Position numbers and translations under genes: made by a program
Part shown: positions 52,935 through 62,717 of the stretch, piece by piece
Layout of the letters: every line of letters begins with the position of its first letter
How positions within the stretch are numbered: the first letter of the stretch is position 1
NCBI RefSeq assembly: GCF_900177675.1
Contig: NZ_FXWM01000001.1
Coordinates: 2,737,001-2,801,000 of the forward strand
Source: Bacillus sp. OV166
GTDB lineage: Bacteria; Bacillota; Bacilli; Bacillales; Cytobacillaceae
Reading direction: 5' to 3'
Length of the DNA stretch: 64,000 nt
The notes under the pieces: model-generated
The model's input: only the letters and a program-made list of their open reading frames with translations
Database searches by the model: none
Told to the model about the DNA's origin: nothing

Positions 52935-53193
52935 TTGGTTTACCCTCCTTCCGATGTGATTGATAAAATATATGTCAATATCGTTACGAATATGTCAATT
53001 ACGTAAAAACTAATTACAAAAGAAATGTGTAGAAGTGAAATGATTTTAGAAATAAGGAAGAAGAATGGATCAGTACCACTCAATTTAGGTCTAAATGTAA
53101 AATTGACATAATATTTTCATAAATTGCACATTTAAAAAGTCAAGTAATATGATATGTTATACAAAAATAGTTCCCAAAATGGTAGGTGTGAAA

Positions 53194-53376
53194 TTGGCTA
53201 ACTTTTATGATAAATTACCGCTCGATGTACTTGTACAATTTCTTTATCATATTAATAAAAAAATTGAAAATGCCATACTGTCCAAATCGTTGAACTATGA
53301 AATTGAACTCATCAATAAATGCGTAAATAAAAAAGGATTAAGTATTACAGAATTAGATAAATACTTAATTAAATAG
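53194..53376 (+). CDS. Small hypothetical protein
   Basis: A start at TTG 53194 after TAGGTG gives 60 residues, helical throughout (YHINKKIENAILSKSLNYEIELINKC, SITELDKYLIK). The spacing of a helix with IE and a terminal ELDKYLIK recalls Spo0E-like aspartyl-phosphatases, but the SQELD signature is not intact. ATGs at 53149 and 53179 are alternatives. Confidence 0.45.
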   Translation: MANFYDKLPLDVLVQFLYHINKKIENAILSKSLNYEIELINKCVNKKGLSITELDKYLIK

Positions 53377-53474
53377 TTGGTTTTTAATTAAAATGAGAGT
53401 TGGGTTTGCTGCCTTTTTTCATATTCACATTAGGGAGAAAAGCGTATTAATATGCTGAAGTTCGGAGGTTAACC

Positions 53475-53822
53475 ATGTTTATTAAAACCTTAGAAAATAC
53501 AGAAGTTAGCTCAGTCATTTTTATTAGAGATTATTTGCAGTTTTATTTTGAAGGTGAACAGATTAATGGAACCTTGACTACATATTCATTGCCAGTTTCT
53601 GTCGTGAATGGCCGATATTTTGAAAGCGCCTCGTTAGGATATCGAGATTCTTTATGTTCTCTTATTAACCATCAAGTAAAGAAGTCGAAAATTATTAGTG
53701 ATCAAAATATTGTTTTAAAATTCGATAATGATGATAGGTTAGAGGTTTCATTAAAAAAAGAAGATCGTAGTGGTCATGAGGCAGCAATGCTCCGGGTCAA
53801 TAACGAGATTGCAGTTTGGTAA
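53475..53822 (+). CDS. Hypothetical 115-residue protein
   Basis: ATG 53475 follows CGGAGG. The soluble, strand-rich product has VIFIRDYLQFYFEG and ends EAAMLRVNNEIAVW. No family is recognised. A weak hairpin follows at about 53848-53876. Confidence 0.65.
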   Translation: MFIKTLENTEVSSVIFIRDYLQFYFEGEQINGTLTTYSLPVSVVNGRYFESASLGYRDSLCSLINHQVKKSKIISDQNIVLKFDNDDRLEVSLKKEDRSGHEAAMLRVNNEIAVW

Positions 53823-53955
53823 AAACGCACTTCATAAAACGGAAGAATAAGCTGCCTTTATTGGTGGCTTTTTTTCACTTTGTTAAAAGATTTGTGAAAT
53901 AAAAATAGATACTTATTGACACGACAACGTGAAATATGATATTTAAATATATGGA

Positions 53956-53982
53956 TTAGCACTCGGGTGGAGAGAGTGCTAA
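53956..53982. promoter_or_regulatory. CIRCE element (HrcA operator) before htpG
   Basis: TTAGCACTC (53956-53964), nine bases, GAGTGCTAA (53974-53982): a perfect CIRCE palindrome with the canonical N9 spacer. A TTGACA at 53916-53921 upstream, with AT-rich -10-like sequence after it, places CIRCE around the transcription start. Confidence 0.95.
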
Positions 53983-54054
53983 TAGGTGCTGATTTACTTT
54001 TTAGACAATCCTAAATCAGTTTTTACATATTAAGAAATGAAAGGGGCTTTTTCT

Positions 54055-55935
54055 ATGTCGAAGATACAATTTAAAGCAGAATCTAAACGATTACTAGAGA
54101 TGATGATTAACTCCATTTATACTCACAAAGAGGTATTTTTAAGAGAGTTAATTTCGAATGCAAGTGACGCCATTGATAAAATTTATTACAAAGCCTTAAC
54201 TGACGATGCTTTAAGTTTTGACCAATCCAATTATTATATTAAATTGGAAGCTGACAAAGAAAACCGTACACTTAAGATTATCGATACAGGGATCGGGATG
54301 ACCAAAGAAGAACTGGAAACAAATCTTGGGACGATTGCCAAAAGTGGTTCCCTAGCATTTAAAAAGGAAAACGAATTAAAAGATGGCTATGACATTATCG
54401 GTCAGTTTGGAGTAGGTTTTTATGCTGCTTTTATGGTTGCTGATGTAGTTACTGTGATTAGTAAAAATTTAGATAGCGATGAGGCTTTTAAATGGGAATC
54501 CACAGGTGCTGATGGATATACGATTGAGCAGGTAGAAAAAGATTCAGTTGGGACAGAAATTATTTTAAAGATTAAAGAAAATAGTGAAGATGAAAACTAT
54601 GATGAGTATCTAGAGGAATATCGCTTAAAAGCGATTATCAAGAAATATTCAGATTTCATCCGTTATCCAATCAAAATGGATGTTACCAACAGAAGACTCA
54701 AGGAAGGCAGTGAGTCCGAATACGAGGATTATCAAGAAGAAGAAATTATCAATAGCATGGTTCCGATTTGGAAAAAAAATAAGAGCGAGCTTACCGATGC
54801 AGATTACGAGAACTTTTATAAAGAAAAACGCTACGGTTTTGACAAGCCAATTAAACATATCCATATCAGTGTTGAAGGGACCATTAGATATAATTCAATC
54901 CTATATATTCCTGGAAAAACTCCGTTCGATTTCTATTCGAAAGAATTTGAAAAGGGATTAGAACTTTATTCCAATGGGGTTCTGATCATGGAAAAATGTG
55001 CTGACTTGCTTCCAGACCATTTCAGTTTCGTTAAAGGGATGGTCGATTCCGAAGATTTATCTCTTAACATTTCAAGAGAAATGCTGCAGCATGATCGCCA
55101 ATTGAAGCTGATCGCTAAAAACATTAACAAAAACATCAAAAGCGAATTACTAAGCCTTCAAAGAAAAGAACGAGAAAAGTATGAAGAATTTTATCAATCC
55201 TTCGGTCGTCAGTTAAAGTACGGAGTTTATAATGACTTTGGTGCAAACAAAGAATTATTACAGGACCTGATCATGTTCTATTCTTCTAAAGAGAAGAAAC
55301 TAGTTACATTAGATGAGTATGTATCAAGGATGCCAGAAAATCAAAAATATATTTATTACGCTTCCGGTGAATCGATTGAACGAATTGAAAAATTACCACA
55401 GGCTGAATTCGTTTCTGAACAAGGCTATGAAATTCTTTATTTCACTGAGGATATCGATGAGTTCGCAATCAAAATGTTAATGACCTACAAAGAAAAAGAA
55501 TTCAAGTCGATCTCAAGTGGTGACCTGGGTATCGAAGGGGAAGAAAACAAGGACGATTCCGAATCAACAGAGACGGAAAACAAAGAGCTCTTTGACTATA
55601 TGAAAACCATTTTAGCGGATAAAGTGAAGGATGTAAGGATTTCAAAAAGGTTAAAGTCCCACCCGGTCTGCCTGGCAACTGAAGGGGACATATCGATTGA
55701 AATGGAAAAAATTCTTGCTGCGATGCCGAATAACCAAAATATCAAAGCGGATAAGGTCTTAGAAATCAATAACAATCACGAAGTCTTCCAATCATTAAAA
55801 GAAGCATTTGAAAACGATAAATCAAAATTAGATCTCTATACCAAGTTATTATACAATCAAGCACTATTGATTGAAGGATTACCAATCAGTGACCCAGTAG
55901 AATTTACGAATGATATTTGTAAAATAATGGTGTAA
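54055..55935 (+). CDS. htpG: Hsp90-type chaperone HtpG
   Basis: From ATG 54055, after AAAGGGG, the protein has 626 residues, normal for HtpG. The GHKL ATP site shows [24 protein letters not shown] and [15 protein letters not shown]. The middle domain has [10 protein letters not shown] with the catalytic-loop arginine. The C-terminal dimer domain ends [12 protein letters not shown]. It is controlled by the CIRCE element 72 bases upstream. A longer frame from 54037 adds six residues and is not preferred. Confidence 0.96.
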   Translation: MSKIQFKAESKRLLEMMINSIYTHKEVFLRELISNASDAIDKIYYKALTDDALSFDQSNYYIKLEADKENRTLKIIDTGIGMTKEELETNLGTIAKSGSLAFKKENELKDGYDIIGQFGVGFYAAFMVADVVTVISKNLDSDEAFKWESTGADGYTIEQVEKDSVGTEIILKIKENSEDENYDEYLEEYRLKAIIKKYSDFIRYPIKMDVTNRRLKEGSESEYEDYQEEEIINSMVPIWKKNKSELTDADYENFYKEKRYGFDKPIKHIHISVEGTIRYNSILYIPGKTPFDFYSKEFEKGLELYSNGVLIMEKCADLLPDHFSFVKGMVDSEDLSLNISREMLQHDRQLKLIAKNINKNIKSELLSLQRKEREKYEEFYQSFGRQLKYGVYNDFGANKELLQDLIMFYSSKEKKLVTLDEYVSRMPENQKYIYYASGESIERIEKLPQAEFVSEQGYEILYFTEDIDEFAIKMLMTYKEKEFKSISSGDLGIEGEENKDDSESTETENKELFDYMKTILADKVKDVRISKRLKSHPVCLATEGDISIEMEKILAAMPNNQNIKADKVLEINNNHEVFQSLKEAFENDKSKLDLYTKLLYNQALLIEGLPISDPVEFTNDICKIMV

Positions 55936-55949
55936 TATTCTATTGAACT

Positions 55950-55984
55950 GGCCGTTCTCGCACAAAAGTGAGGGCGGCTTTTTT
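55950..55984 (+). terminator. Terminator of htpG
   Basis: GCCGTTCTC pairs imperfectly with GAGGGCGGC, followed by TTTTTTAA. Confidence 0.65.
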
Positions 55985-56097
55985 AATTTCTCCTTGGTTT
56001 ATCGAAATGGTTCGACTACCGAGACAAGAATCCGAATCATTATCAATTTTATTGGGAATTCTAATGATGTGAAAACTTTTAATGGAGTTGAAAATTA

Positions 56098-57105
56098 TTG
56101 GAACATCATTCCCCAAAAATAACCTCGGCGGAAATTTCTATGTTATGGAGTACATACATTGGTGATACAATGGCAATTTGTATTCTAAATCATTTTTTAC
56201 AAACTTGCGAAGACCATGACATTAAACCTATTATTGAATTCGCTCTAAAATCTGCACATGACCATATCCAACAAATATCTGAATTATTTACTTTAGAAGG
56301 TATTCCTCTTCCGAATGGATTTGGAAAACAAGATGTAAATTTAGAGGCAAAAAAGCTCTTTTCTGATGTAACTTATATGCGTTATCTACATCATATGGGG
56401 AGAACAGGATTAAATACATATAGCTTGGCTAAATCCATTTCAGCGAGAGAAGATGTTCGTAACTTATTTAAGTTGTTTTATGACCAAACGGAAACGCTAT
56501 ATGACAGAAATACAAAATTGATGCAGGAAAAAGGCGTGTTTATACGTTCCCCTTATCTTTCATATCCAGAAAAAGTGGAATATATTACGGAGAGATCATT
56601 TCTTGGAGGTCTTATAGGTCACCGTCGTCCATTGCTTGCAATGGAAGTTGCTCATTGTGGTATTAATATAGAGGTGGCAAACGTAGGTAAAACGATGCTA
56701 TTAGGATTTAGTCAAGTAGCACAGTCAAAAAAAATAAGTGACTATTTTAAAGAAGGATATGATCTAGGGAAGAAAATGGTAGAAGATTTTATGATAAAAT
56801 TAAAAGAGGACGATAATTCTTATCCCTCTACATGGGATTCAACTATTACCAATAGCACGGATGCTCCTTTTTCTGATAAATTGATGTTATTTCATACTAA
56901 TGTACAAAGTGCTATTGGGATTGGAGACTTCGGTCTTGCCATTGCCGCCTCACTTCGGAAAGATTTAGCCCTTACTTATGAAAAATACCTTCTAAAGGTA
57001 GGTTCATATGCGGAAGAGGGGACAAAAATTATGATCGATCATGGATGGTTTGAAAAACCTCCACAATCGATAGATAGAGAAGCAATTCGAAATCAAAATA
57101 GATAA
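56098..57105 (+). CDS. DUF3231 family protein
   Basis: The 335-residue helical protein has two related halves, each starting with a segment like ITSAEISMLWSTYIGDTM / NSTDAPFSDKLMLFHTNV, followed by helices of ferritin-like spacing. That two-repeat layout is DUF3231, common in spore-forming bacteria. It starts with TTG 56098, after GGAGTTG. Function unknown. Confidence 0.82.
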   Translation: MEHHSPKITSAEISMLWSTYIGDTMAICILNHFLQTCEDHDIKPIIEFALKSAHDHIQQISELFTLEGIPLPNGFGKQDVNLEAKKLFSDVTYMRYLHHMGRTGLNTYSLAKSISAREDVRNLFKLFYDQTETLYDRNTKLMQEKGVFIRSPYLSYPEKVEYITERSFLGGLIGHRRPLLAMEVAHCGINIEVANVGKTMLLGFSQVAQSKKISDYFKEGYDLGKKMVEDFMIKLKEDDNSYPSTWDSTITNSTDAPFSDKLMLFHTNVQSAIGIGDFGLAIAASLRKDLALTYEKYLLKVGSYAEEGTKIMIDHGWFEKPPQSIDREAIRNQNR

Positions 57106-57226
57106 TGAAAGTTTTATCTGGTTTGGGCTGCATTGGAGACACTTTTCATTATTTACTTCTCATATAGGAGGTAGTGGGTTGATTTTTTTTCCTTACAATT
57201 TTAAAAGATAATGAACAATTTTAATG

Positions 57227-57241
57227 GTTTTGTTTAGTAAT
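57227..57241. promoter_or_regulatory. Motif shared with the TetR gene upstream region
   Basis: GTTTTGTTTAGTAAT lies 98 bases before the aldo/keto reductase start. The reverse strand before the TetR gene has GTTTTGTTAAGTAAT (59042-59056), 14 of 15 identical. It is a candidate operator of the TetR regulator at both genes. Confidence 0.4.
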
Positions 57242-57338
57242 ACACAAATTCCGTATATTTAACAATTGAATGTGCTTTCCTTCTGGTTATAATAGGAAAT
57301 AGTTAACTATGTTATTTAAGAAAGAGAGGACAAATCAA

Positions 57339-58322
57339 TTGGATTATATGAAACTTGGAAATACTGGTTTGGATGTATCTCGGCTTTGCCTTGGCTGTAT
57401 GGGTTTTGGTGTAGCTGAGAGATGGGTACATCCTTGGGTAATAGGTGAGGAACAAACTCGTCCTATTATTAAAAAAGCTCTTGAGTTAGGACTCAATTTT
57501 TTTGATACAGCGAATGTATACTCAGATGGAACAAGCGAAGAGATTGTTGGAAAAATTTTAAAGGAATATACCAATCGAGATGAAATCGTTCTTGCAACAA
57601 AAGTATATTTCCCTATGCATGAAGGTCCAAATGGAAAAGGTCTTTCTCGAAAGCATATTATGAGTGAAATTGACAAGAGTCTTAAACGGCTAGGGACAGA
57701 TTATGTCGATCTATATCAAATACACCGGTGGGATTATAATACACCTATTGAAGAGACAATGGAAGCATTGCATGATGTTGTGAAGGCTGGTAAGGTAAGA
57801 TACATTGGTGCTTCTGCTATTTTGGCATGGCAGTTCCTAAAAGCAAACCATGTTGCTGAAAAAAATGGTTGGACGCGGTTTGTATCCATGCAGAATCACT
57901 TAAACCTTTTGTATCGTGAAGAGGAACGTGAGATGCTGCCGTTATGTAAGGAAGAAAAAATCGGTGTGATTCCGTATAGCCCGCTTGCTTCAGGAAGATT
58001 GACGCGTGATTGGGCAGAAACAACGCATCGTTCCGAAACGGACCAAGTTCAGAAGTCTAAATATGATGCTACTGCTGATACGGACAGATTGATCGCAAAG
58101 CAGGTTGCTGCCATTGCCGAAAAACGCGGCGTACCTCGCGCCCAAATTGCACTTGCTTGGTTGCTGCAAAAGGAACCGGTAGCAGCTCCTATTATTGGGG
58201 CTACAAAAATATCGCATCTTGAAGATGCAGTACCAGCTCTTTCAATCAAGCTAACACCTGAAGAAATAGCATCACTAGAGGAACCATATGTACCGCACCC
58301 AGTAGTTGGTCCCTTAGTTTAG
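57339..58322 (+). CDS. Aldo/keto reductase
   Basis: From TTG 57339, nine bases after AGAGAGG, the protein has 327 residues. AKR motifs are LGNTGLDVSRLCLGCMGFG, FFDTANVYSDGTSEEIVGK (catalytic Asp and Tyr), ATKVYFP (Lys) and YQIHRWD (His). The C-terminal GVIPYSPLASGRLTR and GATKISHLEDAV bind NADPH. It is probably a general detoxifying reductase, likely controlled by the TetR gene downstream. Confidence 0.92.
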   Translation: MDYMKLGNTGLDVSRLCLGCMGFGVAERWVHPWVIGEEQTRPIIKKALELGLNFFDTANVYSDGTSEEIVGKILKEYTNRDEIVLATKVYFPMHEGPNGKGLSRKHIMSEIDKSLKRLGTDYVDLYQIHRWDYNTPIEETMEALHDVVKAGKVRYIGASAILAWQFLKANHVAEKNGWTRFVSMQNHLNLLYREEEREMLPLCKEEKIGVIPYSPLASGRLTRDWAETTHRSETDQVQKSKYDATADTDRLIAKQVAAIAEKRGVPRAQIALAWLLQKEPVAAPIIGATKISHLEDAVPALSIKLTPEEIASLEEPYVPHPVVGPLV

Positions 58323-58402
58323 TTCAATACGAGCTATACATAGTGTTTTAATGGTGTACATGATAACAAAAACCATAACATTAAAGAAACGGAACTCCTT
58401 TA

Positions 58403-58442
58403 GGAGCAGTGTGCCAACGTGCCAACACTGCTCTGTTTTTTT
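58403..58442. terminator. Bidirectional terminator
   Basis: GGAGCAGTGT pairs with ACACTGCTC around GCCAACGTGCCA, with T-rich sequence after it. It lies between the converging reductase and TetR genes. Confidence 0.7.
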
Positions 58443-58986
58443 ATAAATTCCTATCTAATAAAATCCCTACTTGTTCTGCCATCACACGAGGGGTATAAGG
58501 CATTCCGTTGTTGAACCACCATTCCACTAGCCCTACGTAAGAGGTGACAATAAATTGAAGAATAACATCTTCATTTAATCCTTGATTTTTTCCTTTTGCT
58601 ACATCCACTTCATCTTTAAATTCTTCGATGAGAAATTCAAGGAACTGACTACGAAATGAAGGGGCTCCTTTACTGGCTAACATCGTGGAAAAGAATAAAT
58701 AATGATTTTCAAGGTATTCGAACCAAGGGAGATTTGCATCTATATAATCCAATTCAGATGCCGATTCACATATCTCCCGTAGTTTTTCAATATGTTCTGC
58801 AATGAGCTTATCCAGTAGATCATATTTATCCGTGTAATGAAGATAGATCGTTCCCCGGCTAACATTGGCCCTGTCGGAAATATCTTGTATTGTAATGTCA
58901 TCAAAATTTTGTTCGGACATCAATTCAATAACTGCTTTTTTAATCGCTTCTTGGCTTTTGGCTATTCTTCTATCCACTTTAGACAT
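58441..58986 (-). CDS. TetR/AcrR-family regulator
   Basis: From ATG 58986 the protein has 181 residues. The N-terminal helix-turn-helix is ITIQDISDRANVSRGTIYLHYTDKYDLLDKLI. The C-terminal domain resembles TetR_C of YxaF/AcrR-like regulators and ends VMAEQVGILLDRNL. It converges with the reductase gene. The motif at 57227 and 59042 suggests that it controls itself and the reductase. Confidence 0.88.
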   Translation of the reverse strand: MSKVDRRIAKSQEAIKKAVIELMSEQNFDDITIQDISDRANVSRGTIYLHYTDKYDLLDKLIAEHIEKLREICESASELDYIDANLPWFEYLENHYLFFSTMLASKGAPSFRSQFLEFLIEEFKDEVDVAKGKNQGLNEDVILQFIVTSYVGLVEWWFNNGMPYTPRVMAEQVGILLDRNL

Positions 58987-59001
58987 TGTGAGGGTCACCA
59001 A

Positions 59002-59375
59002 ACTTTCATAAAGATAATTAACAATTTAAATTGATTTGTTCATTACTTAACAAAACGTGTTTATTTAACCATTGTAAGTATTTTGTATCTGATTATAATT
59101 ATATACAGATGTTCATTAATTTATCAATGTTTATTATGTTAACATCTTGATGTGGGAAAATCGAATAATGTGTATTCAAAATTTTTAGTATTACCAAGTA
59201 CGTCTCTCTTCATGGCGGGGAACTGCTTGCACACCGTATCGCAATGTCGCTGACAGGCAGTACAGTCATGCTGGTACTAGCGATGGATTGTCGTTATTTC
59301 AGGGGTAATACACTTGGATAGGAAAAATCAAAGTTAAAACAACTATAATAATCAAAAGAAAGTAGGCATTAAAAT
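59002..59375. other. 374-base spacer with no clear gene
   Basis: The left part is AT-rich and holds the TetR promoter and the GTTTTGTTAAGTAAT motif (59042-59056). From about 59199 to 59315 the base composition rises well above the surroundings. That stretch reads open in more than one frame (one contains HGGELLAHRIAMSLTGST) but has no start, so it may be a remnant. Nothing else is seen. Confidence 0.5.
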
Positions 59376-59771
59376 ATGGCAAATGAACAATTAAGCAATA
59401 GCACCATCTTTCCATTGGGACAAAAAGTAGAATCAAACTTTATTGGTGATGCATTTTTACAAATGGTGTTTACCGATCCAACGCCACTAAATGCACCAAT
59501 CGGGAATGTAACCTTTGCTCCAGGAGCTCGTAATAACTGGCATTCTCATAAAGTTGGACAAGTTTTGTTAGTTACTGGTGGTGAGGGTTGGTATCAAGAA
59601 GAAGGAAAACCAGCTCAATTACTCAAAACGGGTGATGTGGTGAATATTCCTCCGAATATGAAACATTGGCATGGTGCAACAAAAGACAGTTGGTTTGTAC
59701 ACTTAGCAATTACACCAGGAGAAACGGATTGGTTTGAATCTGTAGATGATGAATGGTTTAATACGTTGTAA
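59376..59771 (+). CDS. Cupin-domain protein
   Basis: The 131-residue protein has both cupin motifs: GARNNWHSHKVGQVLLVTGGEGWYQEEG (motif 1, His and Glu ligands) and PPNMKHWHGATKDSWFVHLAI (motif 2). It resembles the carboxymuconolactone decarboxylase-associated cupins that often sit with aldo/keto reductases. Metal and substrate are unknown. ATG 59376 follows AAAGTAGG weakly. Confidence 0.88.
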   Translation: MANEQLSNSTIFPLGQKVESNFIGDAFLQMVFTDPTPLNAPIGNVTFAPGARNNWHSHKVGQVLLVTGGEGWYQEEGKPAQLLKTGDVVNIPPNMKHWHGATKDSWFVHLAITPGETDWFESVDDEWFNTL

Positions 59772-59835
59772 AACTAACGCATCGAGTCAGTTGACTAGGG
59801 GGCGTTAATTAAAGCGAACGTGCTTCGATTGTAAA

Positions 59836-59865
59836 AAAAACGGATGATTTTTCTCATCCGTTTTT
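59836..59865. terminator. Bidirectional terminator
   Basis: AAAACGGATGA pairs with TCATCCGTTTT across TTTTTC, flanked by A and T runs, between the converging cupin and MocR genes. Confidence 0.85.
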
Positions 59866-59878
59866 CATTTTGTTCGAA

Positions 59879-61267
59879 TTAATTGAGATACTGTCTTAAT
59901 ATACTTAATCCTATTTTTAACTCATCTAATGAGTTTGTGGAAGCCAGTGCAATGCGCAAATACTTATCAGAGGTGGTCTGCCCACTTAAAAAACGGTCAG
60001 AATGAAAAACTCTAATACCTTGTCTTTTCAAATCCAATTCTAACTGAAAGGCATCGTTAAATCCTTGAATTGGAAGCCAACGATAAAAACTAAAAGGGTG
60101 TCCAACATTCTTCCTTAAAGGAAAATATTCAAAAAAAATATCATTTGCAGTTTGTGCAAGCTGTTTCTTTAGAGAGACAATTTCATGAGCTTTCCCTGAT
60201 AAAATAAGCTCTGTAATTACCTCTGCGTCTAAAGATGAGGTTTTTACATTGATGTTAAAAATAGCCCGCTGAATTTTCTCGCGTAACGCATCACCATAGA
60301 CCATATAGGCAACTCTTAAGCCAGAACATATGGACTTAGAGGTGCCGCAAATATAAATGCTCTGTTCTGGAAGTGAATTGAACATTGGCTTCTGGTAATC
60401 GGAGATCATACCTGCCGTCAGAAAAGCATGAATATCATCCTCAATTAAAATTAAACGATGCTTACTGATGACCGCAGCTAATTCTTGCTTTCGAAACTCT
60501 GGTATCATCACTGTGGTAGGATTACAGCAAGAGGGCATTAGGAAAATGCCGTGAATATTTATTTGGCTGCACTGCTTTTCAAGTTCGTCTGGTAACATCC
60601 CAAACTCGTCTCCGAGAATGGGGACTAACTGAATATGGAACATTTTTGCTAATTCTATAAAATTTGAATACGTGTATAAATCGGTGGCAATTCTATTGCC
60701 AGGCTCAAACAAAGCAGCTAAAGCAATTGCCAGTGCATTTTGGGCACCAGAAACGATTGCTATATGCTCATGATCCGTATGAATTCCGAAGGACTCCATC
60801 CAGTTTAGAGCTGCTGTTTTTTGATGTAGAATTCCTGTCGGTTCGTTGTAATTTAGTAGCTGTTCTACATAACTTTTGTTCACAACCTTTTGAATAACCT
60901 CTGTTACGCTAGCATTGGTTTGCTCAAACGATGCCACAAATCCGAGCTCAATGAGGTTTGCTGTTTTATCAGTGGAAATGGTTATAGAACGGGCGGCATT
61001 TGGAGCTACAAATGTTCCACTTCCCGTAACGGCATAAATCAATCCCTTTACCTCGCATATTTTGTAGGCACGGGTAATCGTTGTGAAGTTTAAGTCAAGA
61101 AAATCCGCTAATTCTCGTTGCGGAGGTAACTTTGTCCCAGGTGCCAAAAACCCATTAATAACATCCTGTTCAAGTAGTAACGCAAGCGATTTATAAAAAG
61201 GACGATTTAAGGATTTCTTATCAGGTTTCCAAGACATTGGATAATTTTCAAATGAATTGATTGGCAT
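59879..61267 (-). CDS. MocR-type regulator (GntR DNA-binding domain fused to PLP-dependent aminotransferase fold)
   Basis: The 462-residue protein starts with a GntR winged helix (residues about 25-85: GFLAPGTKLPPQRELADFLDLNFTTITRAYKICEVKGLIY) and continues as a fold-type I aminotransferase. IVSGAQNALAIAL and LIEDDIHAF contact PLP, and the Schiff-base lysine is in CGTSKSICSGLRVAYM. It is transcribed away from azlCD, and two near-identical palindromes lie between. By analogy with other MocR proteins it probably activates or represses azlCD in response to an amino acid or PLP-linked ligand. Confidence 0.9.
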   Translation of the reverse strand: MPINSFENYPMSWKPDKKSLNRPFYKSLALLLEQDVINGFLAPGTKLPPQRELADFLDLNFTTITRAYKICEVKGLIYAVTGSGTFVAPNAARSITISTDKTANLIELGFVASFEQTNASVTEVIQKVVNKSYVEQLLNYNEPTGILHQKTAALNWMESFGIHTDHEHIAIVSGAQNALAIALAALFEPGNRIATDLYTYSNFIELAKMFHIQLVPILGDEFGMLPDELEKQCSQINIHGIFLMPSCCNPTTVMIPEFRKQELAAVISKHRLILIEDDIHAFLTAGMISDYQKPMFNSLPEQSIYICGTSKSICSGLRVAYMVYGDALREKIQRAIFNINVKTSSLDAEVITELILSGKAHEIVSLKKQLAQTANDIFFEYFPLRKNVGHPFSFYRWLPIQGFNDAFQLELDLKRQGIRVFHSDRFLSGQTTSDKYLRIALASTNSLDELKIGLSILRQYLN

Positions 61268-61288
61268 AGTACACCTCTAATAAATGTG

Positions 61289-61319
61289 TTCCATACAATC
61301 ATATCATTTTTGTATGGAA
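61289..61319. promoter_or_regulatory. MocR-region palindrome 1
   Basis: TTCCATACAA (61289-61298), 11 bases, TTGTATGGAA (61310-61319). On the - strand it covers a TATGAT-like -10, just upstream of the regulator start, so it may serve autoregulation. Confidence 0.75.
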
Positions 61320-61393
61320 TTCTTATAATGAAATCGGATCGTTTGAAAAGGTGAAGAAACGAATATGTTTTATATAGGGACAAAATCGATCTG

Positions 61394-61424
61394 TACCCCC
61401 ATTTTGATAAAAGGGGGTATTTTC
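61394..61424. other. GC-clamped hairpin in the MocR/azlC spacer
   Basis: TACCCCC (61394-61400) and GGGGGTA (61413-61419) form a strong 7-bp stem with a 12-base loop, followed by TTTTC. It could end a short transcript or insulate the divergent promoters. Confidence 0.45.
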
Positions 61425-61442
61425 TATGTAGGGATAATTGTA

Positions 61443-61482
61443 ATCCATACAATTATCTTATTTTTTGTATGGATTTTGTATG
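61443..61482. promoter_or_regulatory. MocR-region palindrome 2 and half-site, before azlC
   Basis: ATCCATACAA (61443-61452), 12 bases, TTGTATGGAT (61465-61474), then another half-site TTGTATG (61476-61482). The core CCATACAA/TTGTATGG is identical to palindrome 1. MocR proteins often bind direct or inverted pairs like this. Confidence 0.75.
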
Positions 61483-61522
61483 TTAAATTTAAATAAATTT
61501 ATCAATTGAGGATGTGAATCAT

Positions 61523-62236
61523 TTGAAAAAAAGAAATCAAATATGGATTGCATTTCGTGCGGCTTTTCCATATACAGTACCCATTTTTGCTGGATTTGTA
61601 TTCTTGGGAATCGCATATGGCATCTATATGAATTCATTAGGGTTTAGTGCAATTTACCCGATTCTGATGAGTCTATTCATATTTGCAGGATCAATGGAGT
61701 TTGTGGCAGCCAATTTATTGCTTGTCGCTTTCAATCCGATTAACGCCCTTTTTCTAACCTTAATGGTGAATGCACGACATTTGTTTTACGGCATATCCAT
61801 GCTGGATAAGTATAAGGGAATTGGGAAAAAGAAGCTCTATATGATTTATGGTCTTTGCGATGAGTCTTTTTCTATCAATTGTACCGTTGATATTCCGAAG
61901 AATGTAGACAAGGGCTGGTTTATGTTCTTTGTGACACTACTCAATCATTCTTATTGGGTCATAGGTTCAGCAATTGGCGGTATTTTTGGATCTCTTGTCA
62001 AGTTCAACACAGAAGGGCTCGATTTTGTTATGACTGCTCTCTTTGTAGTCATTTTCATTGAACAGTGGATGAAAGAGAAAAAGCACCACAGTGCTCTCAT
62101 CGGTGTTGGGCTTTCAACTGTCAGTCTCTTTATTTTTGGCGGAGACCACTTCATTATCCCTGCGATGTTTGCCATTCTTGGGTTACTGACCCTCATTAGA
62201 AAGCCAATGGAGAAAGTTGAGGTTAGCACCATATGA
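61523..62236 (+). CDS. azlC: AzlC-family branched-chain amino acid exporter, large subunit
   Basis: From TTG 61523, nine bases after TGAGGAT, the protein has 237 residues (GTG 61514 is an alternative). It has about six membrane segments and family segments [47 protein letters not shown] and [16 protein letters not shown]. With AzlD it exports branched-chain amino acids or analogues. Its stop overlaps the azlD start (ATGA). Confidence 0.93.
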   Translation: MKKRNQIWIAFRAAFPYTVPIFAGFVFLGIAYGIYMNSLGFSAIYPILMSLFIFAGSMEFVAANLLLVAFNPINALFLTLMVNARHLFYGISMLDKYKGIGKKKLYMIYGLCDESFSINCTVDIPKNVDKGWFMFFVTLLNHSYWVIGSAIGGIFGSLVKFNTEGLDFVMTALFVVIFIEQWMKEKKHHSALIGVGLSTVSLFIFGGDHFIIPAMFAILGLLTLIRKPMEKVEVSTI

Positions 62237-62565
62237 CAATGAGTTTAACGCAACAGATTATTACGATTGCTATGGTGGTTTTGGGCACAGTGCTTACAAG
62301 GTTTCTTCCATTCATCGTTTTCCCATCGGGTAAGCCTACACCGCAGTATGTACAGTATCTCGGTAAAGTACTGCCAGCAGCAGTAATTGGGCTTTTGGTC
62401 ATTTATTGTTTTAAGGACGTGAGTTTAGTTTCTGGAAGGCACGGTTTACCTGAATTGATTGGGGTAGTAGTAGTGGCGTTGCTTCACTTATGGAAGAAAA
62501 ACATGCTCCTGTCTATAGCTGGAGGAACGATTGTATATATGATTTTGGTTCAATTGGTATTTTAA
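62233..62565 (+). CDS. azlD: AzlD-family branched-chain amino acid exporter, small subunit
   Basis: The 110-residue protein has four membrane segments and the AzlD pattern [44 protein letters not shown]. It is translationally coupled to azlC. Two ATGs lie at the start (62233, 62239). Confidence 0.92.
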   Translation: MTMSLTQQIITIAMVVLGTVLTRFLPFIVFPSGKPTPQYVQYLGKVLPAAVIGLLVIYCFKDVSLVSGRHGLPELIGVVVVALLHLWKKNMLLSIAGGTIVYMILVQLVF

Positions 62566-62717
62566 TCCATCACGTATTACTATTTCTTCAATCTATGGTG
62601 GAGGAAGTTTATGGAAGAAGGAGATTGTGTATTATCTGTAGAAGTTTAAACAGTTACAAGCGAATGGGTTTGAGGAATTTCTCTGAAGGAATACCTTTTA
62701 TTTTAGGAGGGAACAAC

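Noticed and set aside
61394..61424. T-box or amino-acid riboswitch before azlC
   Set aside because: Only one simple hairpin is present; no T-box TGGNACCGCG-type sequence or multi-stem leader is seen.
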